Assembly: GCA_003140115.1 (NCBI GenBank)
Contig: PLIQ01000114.1
Coordinates: 1 to 8,708 of the forward strand
Reading direction: 5' to 3'
Length of the DNA stretch: 8,708 nt
From: Actinomycetota bacterium
GTDB taxonomy: Bacteria; Actinomycetota; Actinomycetes; Streptosporangiales; Streptosporangiaceae
Shown here: in pieces, positions 1 to 5,148 of the stretch
Layout of the letters: each line of letters starts with the position of its first letter
Numbering within the stretch: position 1 is the first letter of the stretch
The notes under the pieces: generated by a model
Seen by the model: the letters and a program-made list of their open reading frames with translations, nothing else
Told to the model about the DNA's origin: nothing
Databases searched by the model: none
Made by a program: the position numbers and the translations under genes

Positions 1-215
1 AGCTGCCCGGATCCTCCGCGTAAGCCGGATCCACCACGATAATGGGACGCTGACGTACTACCGGGGCCTGCGGGACGACGGCATGCGCGGGCATCGCGGC
101 CGCGGCAGCACAGACGACCCTGCTCAGTTTCGGCTTCCTGCTCAGGGGACATCTGCCAAGGCTAGCCTTACAAGTTTATATCGCAAGGCTAGGCTTTCTA
201 ATTTCACCAGCTCAG
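1..215. other. Unresolved left-edge sequence downstream of pobA
   Basis: No gene can be called here with confidence. On the plus strand the frame beginning at base 2 stays open to a stop at 287-289, and over the first ~110 bases its first, second and third codon positions show the rising GC pattern of a coding frame. GC then falls sharply and the frame would overlap the end of pobA by about 70 bp, which argues against a real intact gene. Two minus-strand frames (ATG at 152 and ATG at 94) also run open off the left edge, but neither has a visible ribosome binding site. An 8-bp direct repeat, CCGGATCC, occurs at 8-15 and 25-32. A degraded or truncated gene end is possible. Confidence 0.3.
157..198. 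promoter_or_regulatory. Tandem operator-like repeat (iron-box-like)
   Basis: Two copies of a 15-bp word lie at 157-171 and 184-198, differing at 2 of 15 positions, starting 27 bp apart and separated by an AT-rich spacer (about 170-182). The first contains the perfect 12-bp palindrome AAGGCTAGCCTT (158-169). The second has a single change that breaks the symmetry. The core resembles part of the actinobacterial DtxR/IdeR iron box (TTAGGTTAGSCTAACCTAA), but the dyad centre is even rather than odd, so the match is partial. Any gene it serves would lie to the left of the window or is not recognised here. It sits just past the pobA stop. Repeat seen directly; regulator identity is inference. Confidence 0.35.
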
Positions 216-1406
216 CTACGACCAGTGCGGCGGGTAATAGCCGGTGTAGTTCTCGGCCAGGGTGGTGGCGGCGGCGCGGGAGGAGATGATGTAGCGGAGC
301 TGGGCGAGCTGCAGCTCGGCGCCGAACCGGTCCGGGCCCGGCTCCACGTGCAGCATGGACGTCATCCACCAGGAGAAATGCGTGGCGCGCCAGACGCGGC
401 GCAGGCTGGTGTCCGAATAGGCGTCGGCCGGGCCGCAATCCCCGTCGCGCAGCAGGCTGGTCAGGGCCTCGGCCAGGACGGTGACGTCGGCGATGGCCAG
501 GTTGAGGCCCTTGGCCCCGGTCGGCGGGACGATGTGCGCCGCGTCCCCGGCCAGGAACAGCCGCCGGTACCGCATGGGCGAGGCGACGAAGCTGCGCATC
601 GGCGAGATGGCCTTCTCGGTGATCGGACCGTCCTTCAGCTCCCAGCCGGGGACCTCCAGCCGGTGCCGCAGCTCGGCCCAGATCCGGTCGTCCGGCCAGT
701 GCTCAATGTCCTCATCCGCGGGAACCTGCAGGTACAGCCGGCTGACCTGCGGGGTGCGCATGGTGTGCAGCGCGAACCCGTCCTGGTGCCGGGAGTAGAT
801 GAGCTCGTCGGTGGACGGCGGCACGTTGGCCAGGATGCCGAGCCAGGAGTAGGGGTAGGCCCGCTCGGCCACCTGGACCAGGCCGGGCGGCATCGAATCG
901 CGGCAGATGCCGTGGAATCCGTCGCAGCCGGCGATCGCGTCGCAGCGGACCTCGTGCCGGGTCCCGGCGGCGTCGGTGTACCGCAACAGGGGCCGGTCCT
1001 GGTCGAGGTCGGCGACCTCGGTGCCGGAGACCTCGAACTCGATCTGGGCACCGGCCGCCAGCCGGGCCTGGATCAGGTCCTTGACGATCTCGGTCTGGGC
1101 GTAGATCGTCACCCAGCGGCCGCCGGTCAGGTCGCGGAAGTCCAGATGGTGCCGCTCCCCCGCGAACTGCAGGTAGATGCCGCCGTGCTCGAGGCCCTCG
1201 GCGTCCATCCGCTTGCCCAGGCCGATCGCGCGGAGCAGCTCGGTGGTGCCGGCCTCCAGCAGTCCGGCCCGCTGCCGGGCCTCGCAGTAGGCCCGGCTAC
1301 GGTTCTCCACCACGATCGAGTCGATGCCGCGCAGCGCCAGCAGGTGCGACAGCAGCAGGCCGGCCGGCCCGGCCCCGACGATTCCGACCTGGGTACTGGC
1401 GGTCAT
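216..1406 (-). CDS. pobA: 4-hydroxybenzoate 3-monooxygenase (p-hydroxybenzoate hydroxylase)
   Basis: FAD-dependent cytoplasmic class A monooxygenase that hydroxylates 4-hydroxybenzoate to protocatechuate with NAD(P)H and O2, the entry step to the protocatechuate branch of the beta-ketoadipate pathway. At 396 aa it is the usual length. From the ATG at 1406: FAD dinucleotide motif GAGPAG at 11-16, Arg-containing RQRAGLLE around 44-51, DG motif (CDGFHG) around 161-166, YPYSWLGIL around 184-192 matching the active-site Tyr segment of the Pseudomonas enzyme, SRLYLQVP in the substrate region, and GD motif (FLAGDAAH) with G287-D288 followed by PPTGAKGLNLA. The C-terminus ENYTGYYP is also family-like. 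It is the second gene of an operon, 9 bp after the aldehyde dehydrogenase stop. A GTG at 1412 is an in-frame alternative start. Neither start has a clear Shine-Dalgarno sequence, so translational coupling is likely. Whether NADH or NADPH is used cannot be told. Confidence 0.95.
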   Translation of the reverse strand: MTASTQVGIVGAGPAGLLLSHLLALRGIDSIVVENRSRAYCEARQRAGLLEAGTTELLRAIGLGKRMDAEGLEHGGIYLQFAGERHHLDFRDLTGGRWVTIYAQTEIVKDLIQARLAAGAQIEFEVSGTEVADLDQDRPLLRYTDAAGTRHEVRCDAIAGCDGFHGICRDSMPPGLVQVAERAYPYSWLGILANVPPSTDELIYSRHQDGFALHTMRTPQVSRLYLQVPADEDIEHWPDDRIWAELRHRLEVPGWELKDGPITEKAISPMRSFVASPMRYRRLFLAGDAAHIVPPTGAKGLNLAIADVTVLAEALTSLLRDGDCGPADAYSDTSLRRVWRATHFSWWMTSMLHVEPGPDRFGAELQLAQLRYIISSRAAATTLAENYTGYYPPHWS

Positions 1407-1415
1407 AATCACAGG

Positions 1416-2873
1416 CTAAAACGGATACGGGGCGATGTCGCCACGGATGGTGACCCAGCGGGTATCGGTGAACGCATCCAGGTTCGACGTGCCGCCGAAC
1501 CGGGCGCCGGTGCCGGAGGCGCCGAGTCCGCCGAACGGGATGTTCGGCTCGTCGTCCACGGTCTGCTCGTTGATGTGCACGATCCCGGTCGGGATCTGCC
1601 GGGCCAGGTCCAGGCCGCGCATGACGTCCCGGGTCAAGATGCCCAGCGACAGGCCGTACTCGCTGTCCGCGGCGAGCTTGGCCGCGTCTTCGGCGGTGGC
1701 GAAGCGGATCACCGGCGCCACCGGGCCGAACACCTCGTCGGCGTAGGCCGGCATCTGCGCCGACACGTCGGCCAGCACGGTGGGGCTGTAGAACAGCCGG
1801 TCGTAGCTGCCGCCCGCGGCCAGCCGGGCCCCGGCGGCCACACTGTCGCGGACCAGGCCGTGGACCTTGTCCCGCTGGCGTTCGTCGATGATCGGGCCGA
1901 GGGCCACCTGCTCGGTGGCGGGGTTCCCGACCGGAAGGTGGCTGGCCTTGTCGGCCAGCCGGGCCACGTAGTCGTCGTAAATCGCCTCGTGCACCAGATG
2001 CCGGCCGGTGGTCATGCAGATCTGGCCCTGGTGCAGGAACGAGCCCCAGGCACCGGCCGAAACCGCGCGGTCCAGGTCCACGTCTTCGAGCACGATGAGG
2101 GCGGAGTTCCCGCCGAGTTCGAGGTGCACGCGCTTGAGCTGGCGCGCGGCCAGCTCGCCGACCCGGCGGCCCGCGGCGGTGGATCCGGTGAAGGAGATCA
2201 GCCTCACGAGCGGATCGGTGACGACCGCCTCACCGGTGTCCGCCCCGCCCGGCAGCACGTGCAGCAGGCCCGCGGGCAGCCCGGCCTCCTCGAAGACCCG
2301 GGCCAGCGCGACACCGCCGCACACGGCGGTGCGCGGATCGGGCTTGAGCACCACGGCGTTGCCCAGGGCCAGCGCGGGCGCCACCGAGCGGATGGCCAGG
2401 ATCTGCGGGAAGTTGAACGGCGCGATCACGCCGACCACGCCGACCGGGATCCGTTCGGCGAAGCTGAGCCGGGGCTGCTCGCTGGGCAGCAGCTCACCGT
2501 AGGCGCGCGAGGGCAGCGTGGCGGCCTCGTAGATCTCCTGGGTCGCGACGTGGGTCTCGAAGGCCATCGCGGGCGGGATTTTGCCGCTCTCCCTGATTCC
2601 CCACCACTCGATGTCGGGCGCGTTGGCCAGCCACAGGTCGGCGGCGCGGCGCAGCAGGGCCGACCGCTCGGTGTGCGGCGTCGCCGCCCAGGCCGGCTGC
2701 GCGGCCGCCGCGAGCTGGGCCGCGCGGGCCACGTCGGCCGGGGTCGCGATCCCAATCCGGCCGAGCTCGGCGCCGGTCGCGGGCTCGGTCACCGGAGCGT
2801 CGCCGCCGCTCCCGTCGACCCAGCCGCCAGAGTAGATCTGGCCGCGCCAGACGGCCTCGTCCATGAGTGCCAT
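1416..2873 (-). CDS. Aromatic aldehyde dehydrogenase (benzaldehyde/4-hydroxybenzaldehyde/vanillin type)
   Basis: NAD(P)+-dependent aldehyde dehydrogenase superfamily enzyme of 485 aa, full length. Visible from M1 at 2873: oxyanion-hole Asn in PFNFPQ (N154), cofactor-binding Lys in VLKPDP (K177), FTGS (228-231), general-base Glu in LELGGN (E252), catalytic Cys in GQICMTTG (C286), and EVFGPV (E380) for the nicotinamide ribose. The N-terminal pattern ALMDEAVWRGQIYSGGWV and overall sequence resemble benzaldehyde/vanillin dehydrogenases. Because pobA follows 9 bp downstream, 4-hydroxybenzaldehyde is the most economical substrate; vanillin or benzaldehyde cannot be excluded. The start was chosen because GGGAG lies 5 nt upstream and the N-terminus fits the family. 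Longer in-frame starts (ATG 2885, TTG 2894) lack a good ribosome site. First gene of the operon, divergent from the IclR regulator. Confidence 0.9.
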   Translation of the reverse strand: MALMDEAVWRGQIYSGGWVDGSGGDAPVTEPATGAELGRIGIATPADVARAAQLAAAAQPAWAATPHTERSALLRRAADLWLANAPDIEWWGIRESGKIPPAMAFETHVATQEIYEAATLPSRAYGELLPSEQPRLSFAERIPVGVVGVIAPFNFPQILAIRSVAPALALGNAVVLKPDPRTAVCGGVALARVFEEAGLPAGLLHVLPGGADTGEAVVTDPLVRLISFTGSTAAGRRVGELAARQLKRVHLELGGNSALIVLEDVDLDRAVSAGAWGSFLHQGQICMTTGRHLVHEAIYDDYVARLADKASHLPVGNPATEQVALGPIIDERQRDKVHGLVRDSVAAGARLAAGGSYDRLFYSPTVLADVSAQMPAYADEVFGPVAPVIRFATAEDAAKLAADSEYGLSLGILTRDVMRGLDLARQIPTGIVHINEQTVDDEPNIPFGGLGASGTGARFGGTSNLDAFTDTRWVTIRGDIAPYPF

Positions 2874-2878
2874 GACCG

Positions 2879-2883
2879 CTCCC
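2879..2883 (-). promoter_or_regulatory. Ribosome binding site deciding the aldehyde dehydrogenase start
   Basis: On the minus strand GGGAG stands 5 nt before the ATG at 2873. The two upstream in-frame start codons (ATG at 2885 and TTG at 2894) have no comparable site, so this motif favours the shorter protein. Confidence 0.6.
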
Positions 2884-2885
2884 AT

Positions 2886-2947
2886 TCTCAACAACCGTAC
2901 GTAAGACGAACGATAGTTCAGAAGGCGAACGGGCGGAGCCCCGGTCT
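2886..2947. promoter_or_regulatory. Divergent promoter with three-half-site IclR-type operator
   Basis: This stretch separates the aldehyde dehydrogenase-pobA operon from the divergent IclR gene and is less GC-rich than the flanking genes. It contains GAAC (2908-2911), GTTC (2916-2919) and GAAC (2927-2930). The first pair forms an inverted repeat with a 4-bp spacer, and the hexamer CGAACG recurs exactly 20 bp apart (2907-2912 and 2927-2932). A palindrome plus an extra direct copy is the layout described for PcaU and PobR operators in Acinetobacter, and the adjacent regulator belongs to that family. The half-sites are only 4-6 bp long, so the assignment is an inference. Clear -35/-10 hexamers could not be placed. 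GGAG at 2935-2938 is 9 nt before the ATG of the regulator. Confidence 0.5.
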
Positions 2948-3802
2948 ATGATGTCATCGACCGAGCGGGAGGCCCGATTGACTGACAGCCAGGAACAAGG
3001 TCATGACGGGGACTTCGTGCAGTCACTCGAGCGCGGCTTGTCTGTCATCCGCGCCTTCGACGCGGATCACCCGAAGCTGACCCTGAGCGAGGTGGCCGCG
3101 GCCACCAACCTGAGCCGGGCGGCGGCCCGCCGGTTCCTGCGCACGCTGGTCCAGCTCGGCTACATGCGCAGCGACGGGAGCCGGTTCACGCTCCGGCCGA
3201 AGATCCTCGAGCTCGGCTATGCCTACTTGTCCAGCCTGACTCTGCCTGAGGTCGCGATGCCGCACCTGGAGCAGCTGGTCGAGCAGGTACACGAGTCGTC
3301 CTCGGTCTGCGAGCTGGACGGGGACGACGTGGTCTACATCGCCCGGGTCCCGACCAAGCGGATCATGACCGTGACGATCAGCGTGGGAACCAGGTTCCCC
3401 GCCTACGCCACCTCGATGGGCCGGGTGTTGCTGGCCGCGCAGTCCGACGAGCGGCTGGATGATTACCTGGAGTCGACCAGTCTGCGCGGCCTGACCGGCC
3501 ATACCATCACCAGCGCGACCGCGCTGCGCCGGGAGCTGCGCAAGATCAGGTCCCAGGGCTGGGCGCTGGTGGACCAGGAACTCGAAGAGGGGCTGCGGTC
3601 CATCGCCGCCCCCATCCGCGACGCGGACGGCCAGGTCATCGCGGCCGTCAACATCTCCACGCACGCCGGCCGACGCAGCCTGAACACCATCGTGGAGGAG
3701 TTCTTGCAGCCCCTGCTCACGACCGCGCGCCGGATCGAGACGGATCTGGCGCGGGCCCGCCCCGCCGCGGGCGGCTTCGGCGGGGTCGTTCCCCCGGGCT
3801 AG
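2948..3802 (+). CDS. IclR-family transcriptional regulator, PcaR/PcaU/PobR subgroup
   Basis: DNA-binding regulator of 284 aa. An N-terminal winged helix spans about residues 22-84, with LTLSEVAAATNLSRAAARRFL as the helix-turn-helix segment. A C-terminal IclR effector-binding domain (about 85-270) includes YATSMGRVLLAA, LTGHTITS and the run ELEEGLRSIAAPIRDADG followed by AAVNIS, typical of beta-ketoadipate pathway regulators (PcaR/PcaU/PobR). It probably senses 4-hydroxybenzoate, protocatechuate or a later intermediate and controls the divergent aldehyde dehydrogenase-pobA operon; the exact ligand is not deducible. The called ATG has GGAG 9 nt upstream. An in-frame TTG at 2978 has a stronger site (GGGAGG, 5 nt spacing) and would remove 10 residues, so the true start is uncertain. 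The last ~15 residues are Gly/Ala/Pro-rich and probably disordered. Confidence 0.9.
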   Translation: MMSSTEREARLTDSQEQGHDGDFVQSLERGLSVIRAFDADHPKLTLSEVAAATNLSRAAARRFLRTLVQLGYMRSDGSRFTLRPKILELGYAYLSSLTLPEVAMPHLEQLVEQVHESSSVCELDGDDVVYIARVPTKRIMTVTISVGTRFPAYATSMGRVLLAAQSDERLDDYLESTSLRGLTGHTITSATALRRELRKIRSQGWALVDQELEEGLRSIAAPIRDADGQVIAAVNISTHAGRRSLNTIVEEFLQPLLTTARRIETDLARARPAAGGFGGVVPPG

Positions 3803-3849
3803 CACCACCGAGCCCGGACCCGGCCGGACGCTTAGTAGTACTTGGTCAG

Positions 3850-3872
3850 GTCCCGGGACACGGAACGTTCCG
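3850..3872. repeat. Two adjacent perfect palindromes downstream of the IclR gene
   Basis: GTCCCGGGAC (3850-3859) is followed one base later by CGGAACGTTCCG (3861-3872), both perfect dyads. The second contains the same GAAC/GTTC half-sites as the IclR divergent promoter, here fused without a spacer. It could be a second operator, or a structure at the end of the IclR transcript; there is no T-tract to support an intrinsic terminator. Confidence 0.45.
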
Positions 3873-3948
3873 GAGCAGGGCCACCGCACCGTTAGCCGGA
3901 TACGTGAGGGACTGCTGTGAAGCCGAGTGACCTCCGGGCGCAGATCCC

Positions 3949-3997
3949 AACAGCATGGCTGTGGCATCGTGATGGCACTAACAGCATGGATGTGGCA
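3949..3997. repeat. Direct repeat of 18 bp, period 31
   Basis: AACAGCATGGCTGTGGCA at 3949-3966 recurs at 3980-3997 with one difference (17 of 18 identical). The 13-bp spacer includes a small CATC/GATG dyad. It lies about 160-210 bp upstream of upp. Function unknown; a tandem duplication or paired protein-binding sites are both possible. Confidence 0.55.
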
Positions 3998-4016
3998 GCG
4001 ACGCCGTTGGCGAAGG

Positions 4017-4060
4017 CCCCGCGAGCCAAAGGGCGCGGCGCCGACTGGACTGACGAGCGA
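4017..4060 (+). repeat. upp-flanking repeat, upstream copy
   Basis: A 44-bp unit beginning CCCCGCGAGCCAA and ending around CGCCGACTGGACTGA plus eight bases. It aligns without gaps to 4816-4859 with 37 of 44 positions identical. It lies 97 bp before upp, in the same orientation as the downstream copy. It may be a member of a dispersed intergenic repeat family of this genome, or the trace of a local duplication. Confidence 0.6.
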
Positions 4061-4156
4061 CGAAGGAGCGAGGAGGGAAGGAGGCGCGTCAAGAGCGCCC
4101 GGAGGCGAGCGGGACAATAGAGCGAGCGGGGGGAAATCCTGCAACACTAGCTTGCT

Positions 4157-4813
4157 ATGCGCACGCTCGTCGTCGATCACCCGCTGGTCACCCACAAGCT
4201 CACCGCGCTGCGCGACGTCGCCAGCGATACCGCGACGTTCCGCAGTCTGACCGACGAGCTGGTGACGTTGCTGGCCTACGAGGCGACCCGTGAGATACGG
4301 GTGCAGCCGGTATCGGTCACCACGCCGCTGGCCGTGGCCCGCGGCGTCAAGCTGGCCCGGCCGGTCCCGCTCATCGTGCCGGTGCTGCGAGCTGGCATCG
4401 GCATGCTGGACGGCATGACCCGGCTGCTGCCCATGGCCGACGTCGGCTTCGTGGGGCTGCGCCGGGACGAGGAGTCGCTGATGGCCGAGACCTACGCCAA
4501 CCGGCTGCCCAGTGACCTGACCGACCGGGACACGTTCGTGCTCGACCCCATGCTGGCCACCGGCGGGACCCTGGCCACGGTCATCAGCATGCTGGTCGCC
4601 CGGGGCGCCGCGTCGGTGACCGCGATCTGCCTGCTCGCGGCGCCGGAGGGCCTGCGCCACCTAGAGCTGGCGTTCGCCGACGACGCGGCCCAGGAGAAAG
4701 CGGCGGTGCCGGTGGTGGTGGTCACCGCGGCGGTAGACGAGCGGCTGAACGAGCGCGGGTACATCGTGCCCGGCCTAGGCGACGCCGGCGACCGGCTATT
4801 CGGGCGGATCTAA
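4157..4813 (+). CDS. upp: Uracil phosphoribosyltransferase
   Basis: Cytoplasmic pyrimidine-salvage enzyme converting uracil and PRPP to UMP and pyrophosphate. At 218 aa it is slightly longer than the E. coli enzyme (208 aa), from an insertion around residues 174-186 before VVVVTAAVD. Motifs: N-terminal [16 protein letters not shown], the segment [17 protein letters not shown], the PRPP-binding loop DPMLATGGT (130-138), and the uracil-binding C-terminus [16 protein letters not shown] (201-216). The start is fixed because an in-frame stop, TAG, ends at 4150, only 6 nt before the ATG. No Shine-Dalgarno sequence precedes it, so a leaderless or very short-leader mRNA is likely. It is monocistronic here, with copies of a 44-bp repeat on both sides. 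Confidence 0.97.
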   Translation: MRTLVVDHPLVTHKLTALRDVASDTATFRSLTDELVTLLAYEATREIRVQPVSVTTPLAVARGVKLARPVPLIVPVLRAGIGMLDGMTRLLPMADVGFVGLRRDEESLMAETYANRLPSDLTDRDTFVLDPMLATGGTLATVISMLVARGAASVTAICLLAAPEGLRHLELAFADDAAQEKAAVPVVVVTAAVDERLNERGYIVPGLGDAGDRLFGRI

Positions 4814-4815
4814 GA

Positions 4816-4859
4816 CCCCGCGAGCCAAGGGCGCCGACGCCGACTGGACTGATGAGGGA
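4816..4859 (+). repeat. upp-flanking repeat, downstream copy
   Basis: Starts 2 bp after the upp stop codon and matches the copy at 4017-4060 at 37 of 44 positions, including an identical 13-bp start and the shared 15-bp word CGCCGACTGGACTGA. Both copies are in direct orientation, so they bracket upp like a cassette. No terminal inverted repeats or transposase genes are visible. Confidence 0.6.
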
Positions 4860-4897
4860 GGGTGGGGCCAGGAGATGAACGGGAAAACAGATCTTCG

Positions 4898-4917
4898 GGC
4901 GGGGCGCCGGGCCTGCC
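4898..4917 (+). terminator. Possible upp transcription terminator hairpin
   Basis: GGCGGG (4898-4903) can pair with CCTGCC (4912-4917), six pairs with one G-U, around an 8-nt loop, 85 nt after the upp stop. There is no T-tract, which is common for actinobacterial terminators but makes the call weak in such GC-rich DNA. Confidence 0.25.
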
Positions 4918-5115
4918 GCAGAAACGTAACGGCAACGAACCAGTCCGCAGGTTTAGGCCCCCCCATACCCGCAGGTGGACGGTACCACCGCGAGCAGGCC
5001 CGGCACCCTGCCGCTACTTAGCCAATCATTACCGGCCGTGGTCCGGTATCCCTGAATCCGGGGTGCCGAGTGATCATGCGGGCGGCCAGAATCCGGCTTA
5101 GACTGACCTGACCGC

Positions 5116-5127
5116 GCCCGATCGGGC
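5116..5127. promoter_or_regulatory. 12-bp palindrome in the FHA gene leader
   Basis: GCCCGATCGGGC is a perfect 12-bp dyad, 21 bp upstream of the FHA-domain gene start. It lies between a candidate -10 element (TAGACT, 5099-5104) and the ribosome binding site (AGGAG, 5140-5144). The position suits an operator or a leader hairpin. No regulator is recognised. Confidence 0.35.
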
Positions 5128-5148
5128 CATACTGCGGGCAGGAGACCC

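Larger units (their letters stand above)
3803..4156. other. Intergenic region between the IclR gene and upp
   Basis: This 354-bp stretch has no convincing gene. From left to right it holds two neighbouring palindromes (3850-3872), a direct repeat of period 31 (3949-3997), the first copy of the upp-flanking repeat (4017-4060), a strongly purine-rich stretch (about 4050-4137) containing many GAGCG words and a run of six G (4128-4133), and a small GGCGC/GCGCC hairpin (4083-4099). A GTG-initiated 67-codon frame at 3917-4120 has GAGGG 6 nt upstream, but its codon use is much less GC-biased at third positions than the real genes and it is built largely from the repeats. Confidence 0.6.
4814..5148. 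other. Intergenic region between upp and the FHA-domain gene
   Basis: 335 bp without a credible gene; the frames present are short and lack coding-like third positions. It contains the downstream copy of the upp-flanking repeat (from 4816), a GC-rich hairpin candidate for upp termination (4898-4917), a run of seven C (4958-4964), and a GGTGG/CCACC dyad (4974-4989). An eight-pair hairpin with two G-U pairs follows (5045-5052 with 5060-5067). A TANNNT-type element TAGACT at 5099-5104 could be a -10 box for the FHA gene, then comes the palindrome at 5116-5127. AGGAG at 5140-5144 lies 4 nt before the ATG at 5149. Confidence 0.6.

Noticed and set aside
225..2951. A 908-codon plus-strand open frame spanning pobA and the aldehyde dehydrogenase
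   Set aside because: It is antisense to two genes with full sets of catalytic motifs, and its translation is low-complexity Gly/Arg/Pro/Val-rich. GC-rich genes routinely produce stop-free antisense frames.
3949..3997. CRISPR-like array
   Set aside because: Only two 18-bp units with a 13-bp spacer and no cas genes; far too short for an array.
3917..4120. A GTG-initiated 67-codon frame with GAGGG upstream
   Set aside because: Its third-position GC is well below the neighbours, and it is built largely from the direct repeat, the 44-bp repeat and the purine-rich tract. Left as intergenic, though the ribosome site keeps it weakly possible.
3023..4660. A 545-codon minus-strand frame across the IclR gene, the intergenic region and upp
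   Set aside because: Antisense to two clearly coding genes, with a composition rich in Gln/His/Arg/Gly typical of shadow frames and no recognisable domain.
4017..4859. upp as cargo of an insertion sequence or integron-like cassette
   Set aside because: The flanking repeats are direct and imperfect, without terminal inverted repeats, target duplications or recombinase genes, and upp itself has normal codon use for this window.
3803..5148. tRNA or other structured RNA genes around upp
   Set aside because: I looked for a T-loop-like GTTCRANNC motif and cloverleaf arms and found none.
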